Below are positions 47,012 to 60,469 of a stretch of DNA of 64,000 nucleotides, one piece after another. Both the position numbers and the translations under genes were made by a program. The stretch comes from Farysia itapuensis (Eukaryota > Basidiomycota > Ustilaginomycetes > Ustilaginales > Ustilaginaceae). The stretch lies in assembly GCA_023212645.1 (NCBI GenBank), contig JALBYC010000003.1, positions 1 through 64,000 on the forward strand, written 5' to 3'. A model generated the notes under the pieces. It saw nothing but the letters and a program-made list of their open reading frames with translations, searched no databases and had not been told where the DNA came from. Position 1 is the first letter of the stretch. Every line of letters begins with the position of its first letter.

Positions 47012-48823
47012 ATGGATCTCAAGATCCTTAGCACCACTGTCAATGACATATTCCTGACTCCTCAAGTCAGGGCGGATTCTGAAGCAGTAGAGGATGTCGA
47101 GCCTGCTTTGGTGCAAGTGGTGGTACAGCTGTCCATTCCTGCCGATTACAGCCCGCCGGCAAAATTAATCAGTCTGACGGCCAGCCTTATCGGGTACGAA
47201 TCCATCGGATTCCCCAAGGGAGGCTTCGAGCAGAACCAGCCATACTATAACAAAAAGACCATAGCGTCAGCTTCGGACGTTAAGCTCTCGGCGGGGTCCA
47301 TCTACCAGTTCGAGGTGTCCTTCCACGTCGACCACCGCACAGCGCCATATCAGCGGTGCAAGTACGGGCGCCACCACCAGAAGATTATCGTCAAAGCAAC
47401 GTTCCCAGGCATGATTGGCAAAAAGACTCTTGTGGCCGAAAAAAACATGTTTTTTGTCCAGACTGTTGCCACCACCGACTTTTTGCCCTTCTACCACGTC
47501 CACAGATCGGCCGAAGAAGGGCTGGGACCTATTTTCCTTGGTCTGCGCACACAGCATCTGACCGTGGGCGGATACTTGAGAGTAACATTCTCACTCGACA
47601 GTCCGAGTCCGACGTTACAACTGCACTCGCTTAAGCTCGCGCTTCTTCAACAGACAACGCTAAAATCTCGCATCCGGCGCAACTATTCCGAGCAGCCACC
47701 TACGGAGCGTTTCGTCTTTTTCGAAGCTGGCGCTGACGAGCTTAAAAAGTGCTTGCAGCAGAGCGAGGACGAAGGTGGACTTGATGGACTTCTAGCTCTG
47801 GCCAAGGAGCAGCATCAAAGTAGCGCAGCGAGCTCCTCTGCAACAGCCGACAACACATCCAGCGTCGGACAGTCTCTTGGACAGTGCAATTGGGTCGTAC
47901 GCCTGCCGAACGACACCGAGGCAAGAGCGTCAACTTTACCAGGTACAGACTGTGCCATTGGTATGGCGCATGCTTTTGAGCTAACAATTTCGTATTCAGA
48001 TCCCTCACTGGGCTCGGATGAGTTGCGAACATACCGCAGCAGCTGGGGCGTCATTATGCCGTCATGTGCGTGCCGCTGGCAAACGATGCGCTTGCCATCC
48101 TACACTCCGGAAGACGCTAACCCGGTACCTACCGTGTCGCGTGACTTCTGGGCGGGACGAAACGAGCACGAGTCCTTCACCCAATGCGTATGTGGCGAGG
48201 AACTGTCGACGTTGCTTGAAATGGAACAGCATGCAGGCAAAGAGAGCGAGCTGCAAGCATCATCTGAAATCTGGCGTGACATGCTGCGACATCGATTGCA
48301 ACAGCGCATGTTGCGCACAAGTCGATCACGGTCCGCCACACCGGCGCTTTCTCGAGTCGCGTCACGGCGCAACAGTCTTGACGACAACTTGGCCGATCTC
48401 AATCTTGGCGACGGTGTCGAGCGCGGACGATCCAGCCGACAATCAGCACTAGCTCAGCACGACTCGCGCTCCAACTCGCAAACGCGCGAACCATCCGCAA
48501 CAGCGGCTAGACAAGACGGAAGCAGCACGCCTTTCGGTCTGATCGACGCCGAAGACGAGACCGAGTTTGAGCTTCAGGCGCGCGAAATTCTCAGCGATCT
48601 TGATCTTGATCAACGCGATTATCAGCGAGAATGGGATAGACTCAACGAGCTACGCATGCGTCGCAACAAGGCGCGGAACGAATACATGCCTTCGCTGCAC
48701 CAAACCACCGACCCGCGACGATCGCCTTCGCTAAATCCTGCTCTGCGCTTCTTTCAAAAGAGGTCCGGCAGCAGCAGCAACAGTCGCAATAACAGTCGGC
48801 CCCCCAGCCCCCCTGCTTTGTAG
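47012..48823 (+). CDS. Arrestin-like protein
   Basis: A single exon, 603 residues from MDLKILSTTVNDIF. Residues about 1-180 and 180-340 look like two arrestin beta-sandwiches: LVQVVVQLSIPADYSPPAKL, then SIYQFEVSFHVDHRTAPYQR, VGGYLRVTFSLDSPSP and LHSLKLALLQQTTLKSRI. In fungi such proteins (ART family) often guide ubiquitin ligases to membrane transporters, but I see no clear PPxY motif, so a scaffold role of another type is possible. The C-terminal 180 residues are Ser/Arg-rich and probably phosphorylated or disordered, with a helical EFELQAREILSDLDLDQRDY segment. It converges with the DUF3074 gene, 63 nt between stops. Confidence 0.7.
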   Translation: MDLKILSTTVNDIFLTPQVRADSEAVEDVEPALVQVVVQLSIPADYSPPAKLISLTASLIGYESIGFPKGGFEQNQPYYNKKTIASASDVKLSAGSIYQFEVSFHVDHRTAPYQRCKYGRHHQKIIVKATFPGMIGKKTLVAEKNMFFVQTVATTDFLPFYHVHRSAEEGLGPIFLGLRTQHLTVGGYLRVTFSLDSPSPTLQLHSLKLALLQQTTLKSRIRRNYSEQPPTERFVFFEAGADELKKCLQQSEDEGGLDGLLALAKEQHQSSAASSSATADNTSSVGQSLGQCNWVVRLPNDTEARASTLPGTDCAIGMAHAFELTISYSDPSLGSDELRTYRSSWGVIMPSCACRWQTMRLPSYTPEDANPVPTVSRDFWAGRNEHESFTQCVCGEELSTLLEMEQHAGKESELQASSEIWRDMLRHRLQQRMLRTSRSRSATPALSRVASRRNSLDDNLADLNLGDGVERGRSSRQSALAQHDSRSNSQTREPSATAARQDGSSTPFGLIDAEDETEFELQAREILSDLDLDQRDYQREWDRLNELRMRRNKARNEYMPSLHQTTDPRRSPSLNPALRFFQKRSGSSSNSRNNSRPPSPPAL

Positions 48824-48886
48824 CTTATTTGTACTTTAGTCGACGACATGCATACTATTCTAGTGAGTCACGAACATTGAATGGAT

Positions 48887-49808
48887 CTAGGCTTGTTCTT
48901 GCTTGTACTTTTGGGCCCATTCGATGAAGGCGGGTACGTCGTGTGCAATCTTTCCCGGCATGGACATTTCTTGCATCATTACTGGGATCTTGCCGCGAGT
49001 GTCGGACTGAACAGCCATCTTCCAGTTAATGTAGGTATCGGAAGATTCGGTGGCCGGCTCTTCCCAGACTGCCTCGAAGGAGGCGTACGTGCTTCGGACT
49101 TTGGGGGCGACCTCTGGGCAGTCTGGATGCGATACTGGGAACTGAATTACCAAGAAGGACCTGTGTCCAGTGGTACCCTGGGCCGAAGCCGGGTCTCGGA
49201 CAGCGGCGAGGGCAACTTGCTCGTGTGCTTCCGAGAAAGGGTCGCTGTGGGGCGGCAGATCCAATGCCAGAAGCATCTGAACAAAGTCTCGGTCTGCCGT
49301 TACCACCGGTAGCTTATCTACGGATGCGTGCACACTTTGATCAACACGCAAATCAAACGGATACGTATTCGGGAAATGAGAACTTACAAGCGTTGTGCCA
49401 GATTTCGGCTTCTTGCTCCTTGACCGCTGCTACTCGTTTGGTAAAGATGATGTCTGTAATGTATTTGGCCTCATACGTGGGATGATCGATGAGGAGATAA
49501 TTGCGAAAGTCGTCGTACTTGAGACCAGACTTGGACTCCAAATGTCGCGATTCTCGCAGATGCCATGCGCATTTGCCCAACTTTCCTTTCATTCCGCTGG
49601 GAAGTGACCTGCATTGCACGCTACCGCCTTCCGCGAGCTTTGTCTTTTTCCAGCTTGGAGTTGCCCGCACGAAAGCAAAAGCTGCTGCGAGATAGTGAGC
49701 GACAAAGTCATTGTAGCTCGGTGTTCCAGCCTGCGGTATGGACGAGAATTCAATCTCCGAGGCACTAAATGGGGCGAAAGCGTTACTGGCTGCCTGTGTA
49801 TCTGTCAT
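48887..49808 (-). CDS. DUF3074 (START-like) domain protein
   Basis: Two exons, 49808-49388 and 49317-48887 (70-nt intron, GTAAGT...CGTAG); 283 codons. The splice restores EIWHNAYKLPVVTADRDFVQML, matching the conserved core of DUF3074 proteins, which share the START/Bet v1 lipid-binding fold. Other conserved pieces are SYNDFVAHYLAAAF near the start, SWKKTKLAEGG, and RSFLVIQFPV and INWKMAVQSDTRGKIPVMMQ in the second half. Likely a soluble lipid-binding protein; ligand and compartment unknown. Confidence 0.82.
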
Positions 49809-51142
49809 CGTGATGGTGTTGAGATTCGCTGCAAGAGCGGGAATGCTTGCCGCGTAATGAATTTATTTTGGTGCGTGTTGGAGTGGAGGCGGGGCGAGGG
49901 TTTAGTACGTTTAGTCAGTCAGGGTCGCATGGAATCATTCGATATTCTCCTTCTTAGCGACTTTTGCATATCCGACGTCGGGCAGAGCATATGTCACTAA
50001 AGCGAACGTCGAATGTGCTGGCTCCGTTCGACTTGTTGCAGAGTCACAGATGTGACTGAGCTAATGTTCAATACATGGCGAAGCAAATCTAGAGTGACGA
50101 AAGAAGAGAGGATACGGATCGGCCGCCTTGGCGTGAGAACGGCGATCGAGATTGGACCCGCGCAATGTTCTACGCTCTGCTCAGGGCTCTCTAGACCGGC
50201 TTTCGTGATCATCCTTCTACATTCCTTTCAAGCCTGCCACCTTTGGGAACAATCAAGGCGGTGGGCGTGCTTGGCGAGTGTCCTTCTAGAAGCCAGCATG
50301 TGTGGGCGATCTAGACCATCTATCGTCAGCTCGGTTTTCGAGCCGGCGTTTGAGTTTCTATTTGTCCTCAAACTTTTTTCCCACACGTCTCTCCCATACA
50401 CTCTGTGACTCGGATCAATGGTCCCGGTCGACATGTGCAAAGTGGGATGAGAAGTGCCTGGTACCACACACACATGGTCACGGCAGAAGCTTTTCCCTGT
50501 TCCGGTCTGCTGAATCGGCCCCTGAATCCGTTAGGTATGTGAGACCTCAACTCTACTTTGCGGGATTGCACGCGGGCAGAGATGGCGTTCAAAGTGAATC
50601 GATTGCGTTATTTCTGTTTAGCAAGCGGAGATTTCATCGGTCGATTCTGTAATTTGTCTCGACTAGAAAAACTGAAAATAAATGCGCGCGTGCTGCACTC
50701 GAGTTCAACGTGGCAGACATGCGAGGGGTGCCTGGCACTAGCGCACTGTCGGACTTGATCGCGTGGCAAGAAATCTGGATTTGGGAAATAATCACATCTG
50801 GTTTAGACTTGCTGCTGCGCAATGTGAATGTGGCAAGTGCGACGGTTATTGCTGGCGTTGAATCGAGTATTTGCATCTCCGGTCTGTCGCATTAGTTGTT
50901 GTTCTGGAACCGAGAGACGCAACTGTCTATCCGCATCGGTTGGACACTCTCGTCCGTCTCCGCACGCCTCTTCTCTCATCAACTTGCATCTAGAGGCGCA
51001 CAATTGACCTCTTTGTCACCACATTGTCAACGCTCTTTCCTCTCATTCCCCTCTTTCATCTACCTCTGTCGCACAACAATGCTCGCGCCGCTCCAGTACA
51101 CCTGATCAGACACAGCACATTTCGCCAAGGCATTTCGTCACC
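49809..51142. promoter_or_regulatory. 1.3 kb upstream region of the RGS-domain gene, with uORF
   Basis: No gene recognised; the frames present are short and overlap. The last 200 bp are pyrimidine-rich, as in long fungal 5' UTRs. An 8-codon uORF at 51079-51105 precedes the RGS gene. The length suggests a heavily regulated gene or a long leader. Confidence 0.45.
51079..51105 (+). promoter_or_regulatory. Upstream ORF (8 codons) of the RGS gene
   Basis: ATG with an A at -3 (ACAATGC) opens MLAPLQYT and stops at 51103-51105, 37 nt before the main ATG. If it lies in the transcript it should lower or condition main-ORF translation. Confidence 0.5.
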
Positions 51143-53980
51143 ATGTCTTGCGCTCTGAACGCGCCAGCAGGCGTTCCCTCGTCAGCATCAACACAGTTTC
51201 GTTCAGCGACCGAGCATGATGTCTTTGCCGACAACCGCGAAGAGGACATCTTTGGCTGGGTGCAGCCCGACGAGTGGGACACTGTCGCCGGCGTCAACAA
51301 GAACAACTTTCTTAGAGGTGATTGCATAGAGTGTAACGCAGGTCCCAACATGGCTGCCGAAAGTTGTGGCGGACCAAGCTGCGGCTACGGTGCGCAATGT
51401 TGTGAATACAGTCGTCGTGGTACGCGCACCAATCTGGCTCCCCACCTGACCCGTTCTGCCTCAGGTTCCAGCACCCGCAACATGACCATTCCAGATATGG
51501 TCAAGAACGAACAGAAAAGTAGCCTCGGCGTCAGTCTCATCGACATTATACACGGACGTAGTTGTCGACCTATTAGTCTACTCGACCTGCGCACCTTCCT
51601 GCATTTTCAACGTGACCCTCAAAAGCGTCTCGCCGCATACTCTCCTGCATCCGACATGCAGTCCAGCGCCCTAGATAACCTCGATCTGAATCTCAACGAT
51701 GACTCAGCACCAACAACCTCTATCAACTTGACAGCCAGCAGCGCTAAAGACGAATCTTTCCATGACGAAGTGGACGCTCTCGACTTTCTCGTTGCGTACG
51801 AACGATACGTGACAAAATTCCGCGAACAGCCTCGGTCTGCACGATTGCAGAGTCCTGACCCGCTTACTTGTAAGGCAGCTGTCCGCGCATATGTTCGTCG
51901 TCAACACAAGATGCGCACCTCATCCGACCTTACCGCCGTCGAATCGCGAACCCAAACAGACGTTGGCGCGTTTGTCGATCCACCTCAGCATGTCTCAGAA
52001 GAACTCCTCGCCAACCTCAAGCCTTCGGATCTTGGCCTTCGACCTGAAAAGCAACCTCTACGTTACGAGCTTGACCAACTTGTCCGCCGGTATCTCTGCA
52101 ATCAGCGTTTCTGCGTCCCTGATCCCCGCAGAACCAACACCAAGCTCGGCTTCGGTCGCAAAGATCATGCCGCCTCATCGTCAGAGACTGTCAACGCAAC
52201 AGATACGACTGACAAGACCAAAACGTCGGATCTCAAGATGCCTCGCGTACGTTGGATGCTCGGCGTTGGCCTGATTTCTGAAGACGTCTTGCAACTCGCA
52301 CTTGCGGAATGCGACTTTTCTACACACCCAGATGTTCTGGCACCAGTCGCTGAAGCCGTGTACGCTTACATGTCTCAGCACATTGTTCCCTACTTCTTCA
52401 TTTCGGTCGCAAGAAACCTCAGCCCTCACACCAAACGCGGCCGTCTTATTGTCGGAGGAGTCTGCACCACTATTGCCCTCCTATTCTCAATTCTCCTTAT
52501 CGTCAGACCTTCTCCACTGGCGCCACACGCAAGCAATGGCACCGGTGATATCAACCGATGGTGGCGTCTTCTCACCGCGCCTATCTGGTGCGCAGGACTT
52601 GGGTACATCCTGGCTTACTTCACCGGGCTGTGCGTCTGGCTAACGCTTCGAGGTAATCGCGAGCCGGACGAGGAAGAAGAGCGGGAGCGCGAAGACTTGC
52701 GATCGCGCATGTCGAGCGAAGAAGTCCTTGGCTTTGACATTGCAGACTTGCAAGCCAGTGTTGACCTTCGCAACAACGAGGTCGAGCGAGAAACTAACCG
52801 CTGGATGGCACCAGAACTCGCCGATCTCTTGTCCACTATGGCTGGTCAAAAGAAGAAGGACAAACAAGGCAGCCGAAAATCGATCGCAGACATCGAGGAC
52901 CTGCGAGCGACCGAGGAAGGCTTGCAGCCGTCCACCTCCTACGGCGAGAAGGATGGATCGAACAAGCATGAGTCTGCTCACCATATCACCGAGTCTCATC
53001 CAGCAACAAGCCCATCGGCTAGTGGACTTGTTCCCCCCGCCTCTGTCATTTTCAATACACCTCGCCGCAAAACAGTCAGCATTGCGATTGACCATCCACT
53101 TGAATCACGCTCGACTCCGGCTCAGTCTGTGGACCTGGCGCGGTCCAGTATCGAAGGCCATTCCAAAAGCGGCTCAGGCACCATGTCAAACCCTCGCATG
53201 AACGAGCTCGGCAGTGGCCTTTCTTCCAGCGCATCAGTCCCAAACACGTTTGTCAAGCAGAAGAGGGTGCCTCTGCTCAATTTCTCGATTGGCATGGTCA
53301 CGTCCCCGACCTCTGACGATGCAGCCGAATCTGTTGTTCTCACTCGCGACGCCTTGCTGTTTGATCCCGAGCTGGCCAACAAACTCGGTGCTCCCTCGCG
53401 CTCTTCCTCTGATCTGGGCTCTTTGCCCAGTCCTCGTCCGCGTCGCAAGTCTTTCGCCAACGCTGTCGTTCCAACCTTCCTGGCTGGCGGCCGCAGTAAG
53501 CAGACGGTCTCGGTCGAAGAAATTGCCGAAGATGCGTACAACGTGACTGGTGCCGACGAAAGCACAGAGATGACCGAGGTTGTCAAGTCTCCCAGTCTGA
53601 CTGCGCTGGGCGACGTGCACTTGCCCATGCCTCCCGCTGGCAAGAAGAGCGCTGACCTGCCTGCTGCCACTCGCTCCCTGCTATTCCCTTCGACGCCGAA
53701 CAAGCCGCAGTCTTCCGTTGGCTTTGGCACACGAGCTGCCACCGCTGCCTCCAACATGCGCTCTCTTCCCAGACGCTCGTACAACAACCTCAGAGCAGGC
53801 GAGCCACTCAAGGTACGGTTCTGGAAAGCAGTCCAGCGCGGCACCGGGTTCGCCGTCGGCACAGAACGCGTGCTTGACTCGCGCGTACGTCGCGCTCAGC
53901 AATTGAAGGCCCTCCGTATCATGGCCATGAACACGGCCGCTACACTCATCGTCATGGTCGTCGTCCTGGTCATCCCGTAA
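51143..53980 (+). CDS. RGS-domain membrane protein, Rax1-like
   Basis: A single exon, 945 residues. A Cys-rich N-terminus (CIECNAGPN, SCGGPSCGYGAQCC) is unusual. The RGS-like region begins near residue 143 (PISLLDLRTFLHFQ) and runs to about 420, split by disordered inserts (EVDALDFLVAYERYVTKF, LDQLVRRYLCNQRFCVPD, VAEAVYAYMSQHIVPYFFISVARN). Two membrane helices follow near 437-455 (VCTTIALLFSILLIV) and 475-499 (GLGYILAYFTGLCVWL), and a last one ends the protein (TLIVMVVVLVIP). This order matches fungal Rax1 proteins, which mark cell poles and may influence G-protein signalling. The region from about 555 to 920 is long, Ser-rich and low complexity. Smut Rax1 function is not known to me. Confidence 0.75.
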   Translation: MSCALNAPAGVPSSASTQFRSATEHDVFADNREEDIFGWVQPDEWDTVAGVNKNNFLRGDCIECNAGPNMAAESCGGPSCGYGAQCCEYSRRGTRTNLAPHLTRSASGSSTRNMTIPDMVKNEQKSSLGVSLIDIIHGRSCRPISLLDLRTFLHFQRDPQKRLAAYSPASDMQSSALDNLDLNLNDDSAPTTSINLTASSAKDESFHDEVDALDFLVAYERYVTKFREQPRSARLQSPDPLTCKAAVRAYVRRQHKMRTSSDLTAVESRTQTDVGAFVDPPQHVSEELLANLKPSDLGLRPEKQPLRYELDQLVRRYLCNQRFCVPDPRRTNTKLGFGRKDHAASSSETVNATDTTDKTKTSDLKMPRVRWMLGVGLISEDVLQLALAECDFSTHPDVLAPVAEAVYAYMSQHIVPYFFISVARNLSPHTKRGRLIVGGVCTTIALLFSILLIVRPSPLAPHASNGTGDINRWWRLLTAPIWCAGLGYILAYFTGLCVWLTLRGNREPDEEEEREREDLRSRMSSEEVLGFDIADLQASVDLRNNEVERETNRWMAPELADLLSTMAGQKKKDKQGSRKSIADIEDLRATEEGLQPSTSYGEKDGSNKHESAHHITESHPATSPSASGLVPPASVIFNTPRRKTVSIAIDHPLESRSTPAQSVDLARSSIEGHSKSGSGTMSNPRMNELGSGLSSSASVPNTFVKQKRVPLLNFSIGMVTSPTSDDAAESVVLTRDALLFDPELANKLGAPSRSSSDLGSLPSPRPRRKSFANAVVPTFLAGGRSKQTVSVEEIAEDAYNVTGADESTEMTEVVKSPSLTALGDVHLPMPPAGKKSADLPAATRSLLFPSTPNKPQSSVGFGTRAATAASNMRSLPRRSYNNLRAGEPLKVRFWKAVQRGTGFAVGTERVLDSRVRRAQQLKALRIMAMNTAATLIVMVVVLVIP

Positions 53981-54176
53981 CCGCCCTTTTCTCGCCAGCC
54001 TTCTCGACGGCCCGCATCCCTCTTCGCGTTTCCATGGTCTTTTCCCCTTCCCACATATATACCTGTGTCTTTCGTCACCATATTCTTGTACTAGTATCAC
54101 TCCACTGCAATGATTCTACTGTGGGCCCACAAACATTCTACTTTTCTGTTGCTGTGTGAGGTGGGGGAATGAAGTA

Positions 54177-55676
54177 CTAGGGTCCGTCGGCGCCGTCTCG
54201 CCACGTTTTCCAGTCTTTCCAGATTCGGTCGCGGTAGTCTTTTTGGAGGAGGACGCGGGCAGCGGTGACGGCGATGCCTAGGGTTGCCTCGATGGTGCGT
54301 GCGTGGGCTTCTGGCGTTCGAGCAGCGTTGGCGAATCCAACCGTGTGGTTCCCCTGCGTCTTGGGATCGTCGAGGTGAATCGCATACTCGGCGTGCAAGC
54401 TCGGCAGGGCGTAGGTGATGTTGCCAAAGTCGGTCGAGGCGGCAAAGTCATCGGCGGGGATATCCAGGTCGTACCTCCGTTTCATCACGGCAGTGTAGGT
54501 GGAAGTGAGGGCGGGTGTGTTGTGGACGTCGGCGTAAGCCGTCTGCCAGTCGTACTCGCCCTTGCAGCCTGTGGCGAGAGCGGCGGCTTCAAAGCACTTC
54601 TGCACGCGAGCCGACAACTCCTTGAGTGCCGAGACTGAGGGTGCACGAATGTTGTAGATGAGCGTAGACGAGCCAGGGACGACGTTGGGCGCCCAGTCTT
54701 TGCCCTGAATAATGCCGTGCACGCGCTCATTGGGACGAATCTGCTGACGAAGAGCAGAGATGTTGGTGTAGGCCAGTACTGCAGCATCCAGGGCATTGAT
54801 GCCTTCCCACGGCGCTGCACCAGCGTGGGCCGTCTGGCCCGTGTACGTGATCACCACCGGCTGAACGGCCAGCATGGCACCCGTTGCGGAATGCGCTGCA
54901 GGATGTACCATCAGGCAGGCATCCATGTTCTTGTACGCACCTCCGTCCAGCAGCTTGATCTTGCCTCCTCCACCTTCTTCAGCAGGCGTGCCCAGCAGCA
55001 CCACCGTGCCTGGCACGTCCCGCTTCACCAGAACAGCAGCAACCGAAAGCGCAGCAGCAACACCCGAGATGGCGATCAAGTTGTGCCCGCACGCATGTCC
55101 GATTCCGGGAAGCGCATCCAGCTCAGACTGGAAGCCAACCGTTCGCGAGTCCTTGTCCGCCTTGTGCTTAAAAACTGCCTGCCAGGCGGTCTCAACGCCG
55201 TATGCTTTTGGCGTCACTTTCCAGCCTGACTTTTTGCGAAAGTACTCGACAAACAGGTCATGCGTGCGGTGCTCGGTCCACATGACTTCCGGGTGGTCGT
55301 GCATGTCGATCGACAGTTTCCGCAATTCCTTGTCGAGAGATTTGATCTCGGACTCAATCATCTTGGTGACTTCGGCGAGGACACCGTTCAGCTCCTCGTC
55401 TTCCGGCGATGGCTGAGAGTACCGCACAGCATGGTGTCCGAGCGAGTCGCGGTACGAGGGTAGCTTGGAGTGATCATGACGGCCTCCAATAGCGCCACAG
55501 CACCGCTGTTGATGAGCCGTAGTGAACGGAGGGGGATTGCAGGCATCGTAATATATAGACGCTGCCAATGGGTTGGCCGACACCTTGTCGCAGGTAGAAG
55601 CCATCGGAGCCTCATACTTGGCAGCAGAAGCTTCTGTGCGGCTCTGCCGCTTGACAAATGAAAAGCAACCAACCAT
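54177..55676 (-). CDS. Peptidase M20D-type amidohydrolase (PM20D2/aminobenzoyl-glutamate hydrolase-like)
   Basis: Metal-dependent hydrolase that cleaves an amide or dipeptide. About 499 residues if started at MVGCFSFVKRQS (55676); an open frame continues to another ATG at 55808, only 33 nt after the upstream gene's stop. The catalytic domain begins near LRKLSIDMHDHPEV. The metal site includes GFQSELDALPGIGHACGHN and GTPAEEGGGGK; the dimerisation insert has VITYTGQTAHAGAAPWEGINALDA; and the late FAASTDFGNITYALPSLHAEYAI segment is typical of M20D. The N-terminal 90 residues (Cys/Ala-rich) are not conserved-looking. Physiological substrate unknown. Confidence 0.88.
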   Translation of the reverse strand: MVGCFSFVKRQSRTEASAAKYEAPMASTCDKVSANPLAASIYYDACNPPPFTTAHQQRCCGAIGGRHDHSKLPSYRDSLGHHAVRYSQPSPEDEELNGVLAEVTKMIESEIKSLDKELRKLSIDMHDHPEVMWTEHRTHDLFVEYFRKKSGWKVTPKAYGVETAWQAVFKHKADKDSRTVGFQSELDALPGIGHACGHNLIAISGVAAALSVAAVLVKRDVPGTVVLLGTPAEEGGGGKIKLLDGGAYKNMDACLMVHPAAHSATGAMLAVQPVVITYTGQTAHAGAAPWEGINALDAAVLAYTNISALRQQIRPNERVHGIIQGKDWAPNVVPGSSTLIYNIRAPSVSALKELSARVQKCFEAAALATGCKGEYDWQTAYADVHNTPALTSTYTAVMKRRYDLDIPADDFAASTDFGNITYALPSLHAEYAIHLDDPKTQGNHTVGFANAARTPEAHARTIEATLGIAVTAARVLLQKDYRDRIWKDWKTWRDGADGP

Positions 55677-55841
55677 TGTTGAGAGAAGGGATGAAGATGG
55701 TGGTGGCAAAGGACGGTACGGAAGACCATCATCCGTGCGCACATTCCTGTCATCGGCTAAATTCACGGTCAAATTCAACACGCCTCCATCTTCCTGCATA
55801 CGTAACATTCGTGAATGGAGATAGCAACATGAAGCAAGAGT

Positions 55842-58855
<3,014 letters not shown>

Positions 58856-60469
58856 TTACATGGCGTTCTTGGACATGGCTCGCACCTTGGGGCCAAATTT
58901 GTACAACAAGAAAGGAACAGGCACCATGAGGAGGGCGAGGAAGCCGAGTAGACTGCTTGCCCACTGTGGGTTGAGTGTGTTGTACATTTGGGATGCGAAC
59001 ATAGGGAATCCGGCACCTGCGGCGCTTCGGCAAATGGTGCTTGCAGCGAGAGCAGTGGCGGCGTTGGCAAGGTAGACGTCAATGAGATAGTTGAAGACTC
59101 CTAGGAAGACAAAGAGCACACCGAAGCCAAGCAAACTGCCTGCCATCATAGGGGACCAAAAGCTGATGTCGGGGAAAGATGTCCAGCCAAACCAGAAAAA
59201 GGCAATGACGAGACTTGGACCGGCAATCATGAGCAGGTACAAACGCTCCTCTGGTGGGACTCGGTTGATGCCCTCTGCCTTGAGCTTGTCTGCCTTCTTG
59301 GCGTAAATCGGGTTGAAAACAAAGATGTAGACAGCCACACCCGTGGCACCACCGAGGAAGAGTGGGATAAACATGAGGCCAGAGATACCAGCGTTGAATC
59401 CGTGGCCAAGGGTGAAGACAATTGGGTATGCCTCAAAGAGGAGATAGATAATGCCGTAGACGTACGACATGTAGAGGGTCATGAACAAGAGCATGGGTTC
59501 TTCGAACAGCATCTTGAACGGCTTGACAATGACGTTAAAGGCGCGCTGCTTCATGGTGATAGACTTGAGCTCCATAGGGGCCTTGTAACGGTCGTCGCCC
59601 GTCTCTTTGCGCAGCTTGCTTGCCTTGTTCAGCAACAAGACTGGTGCGTATGTTTCGCGGAGGGTAAAGATGATGAGAATGAGACAGAATCCAGAGAAGA
59701 TGGTGCAGACCCAGAAAAGCCAGCGCCAATTTGTGCCCGTGACGCTAATGAAGCCAGACACAATAGGGCCAAGCGCGGGTCCCGCAAAGGGGGCAAGCGA
59801 GAAGAGGGACAGCGCAATACCTCTTGTCTTTGCGTCCCACAGATCCGAGATCAGGCCACCAGAAGCTGTAAGCGGTGCCGATGCGAAGGTTCCGGCAAGG
59901 AAGCGAAAGACCAGGATAGAGGCAGTGTTCTTGGCCAGAGCGCATCCGACGTTGAAGCAAGTGTAGCAAAACATGGAAACGGCCAAAACAGGCTTGCGTC
60001 CGTATTCTTCAGAAAGCGGACCCCAGAGGATAGGACCGACACAGTAGCCGGCCACAAAAATGGCAATGCATAGCGTGGCAATTTCTTGGCTGAAGCCAAA
60101 GTAGGCTTCCAGATCTGTGACGATACCAGAGGGAGCGGAGGATGTAAAGGTAGAGTTAAGGACGAGCAGACCACCGAGGAAAGTCAGGTACCATCGGTAA
60201 GCTCGTGACCATGTGAATGGGTTCTCCTTGTCCTTCTCGCCCTCCCAGTGGACAATGATGGTGTCCTTTTCGGCTTGAGAAATGAAGCGGGTGACATTTG
60301 CACGCTCGACATCGCCGTTGGCAGGTTGGTATCCGCTAGCGCTAGCGCCAGACGAGACGGATGCCGACTCTTGTGGTTTTTCCGTCATTTTGGGTCCCTG
60401 TTCGTGGTGGTCAATGGCCGTTGCGGCGTCGCCAATACTGGAAGGTGTTTGCGCACCAGAGGGCTGCAT
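58856..60469 (-). CDS. MFS drug/polyamine:proton antiporter (DHA1 family)
   Basis: 537 residues, single exon. A polar 90-residue N-tail precedes twelve helices. DHA1/CaMDR1-type features are NPFTWSRAYRWYLTFLGGLLV (the family's N-P-W-W entry), APSGIVTDLEAYFGFSQE, GPILWGPLSEEYGRKPVLAVS (motif A), GLISDLWDAKTRGIALSLFSLAPFAGPALGPIVSGFI (motif C region) and WRWLFWVCTIFSG. Relatives export drugs, organic acids or polyamines (Tpo/Flu1). Plasma membrane. An alternative start at Met28 is possible. Substrate unknown. Confidence 0.92.
   Translation of the reverse strand: MQPSGAQTPSSIGDAATAIDHHEQGPKMTEKPQESASVSSGASASGYQPANGDVERANVTRFISQAEKDTIIVHWEGEKDKENPFTWSRAYRWYLTFLGGLLVLNSTFTSSAPSGIVTDLEAYFGFSQEIATLCIAIFVAGYCVGPILWGPLSEEYGRKPVLAVSMFCYTCFNVGCALAKNTASILVFRFLAGTFASAPLTASGGLISDLWDAKTRGIALSLFSLAPFAGPALGPIVSGFISVTGTNWRWLFWVCTIFSGFCLILIIFTLRETYAPVLLLNKASKLRKETGDDRYKAPMELKSITMKQRAFNVIVKPFKMLFEEPMLLFMTLYMSYVYGIIYLLFEAYPIVFTLGHGFNAGISGLMFIPLFLGGATGVAVYIFVFNPIYAKKADKLKAEGINRVPPEERLYLLMIAGPSLVIAFFWFGWTSFPDISFWSPMMAGSLLGFGVLFVFLGVFNYLIDVYLANAATALAASTICRSAAGAGFPMFASQMYNTLNPQWASSLLGFLALLMVPVPFLLYKFGPKVRAMSKNAM

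Noticed and set aside
50013..50408. 131-codon plus-strand frame upstream of the RGS gene
   Set aside because: Cys/Trp/Ser-rich chance-like translation, overlapped by other frames of equal length; no supporting motif.
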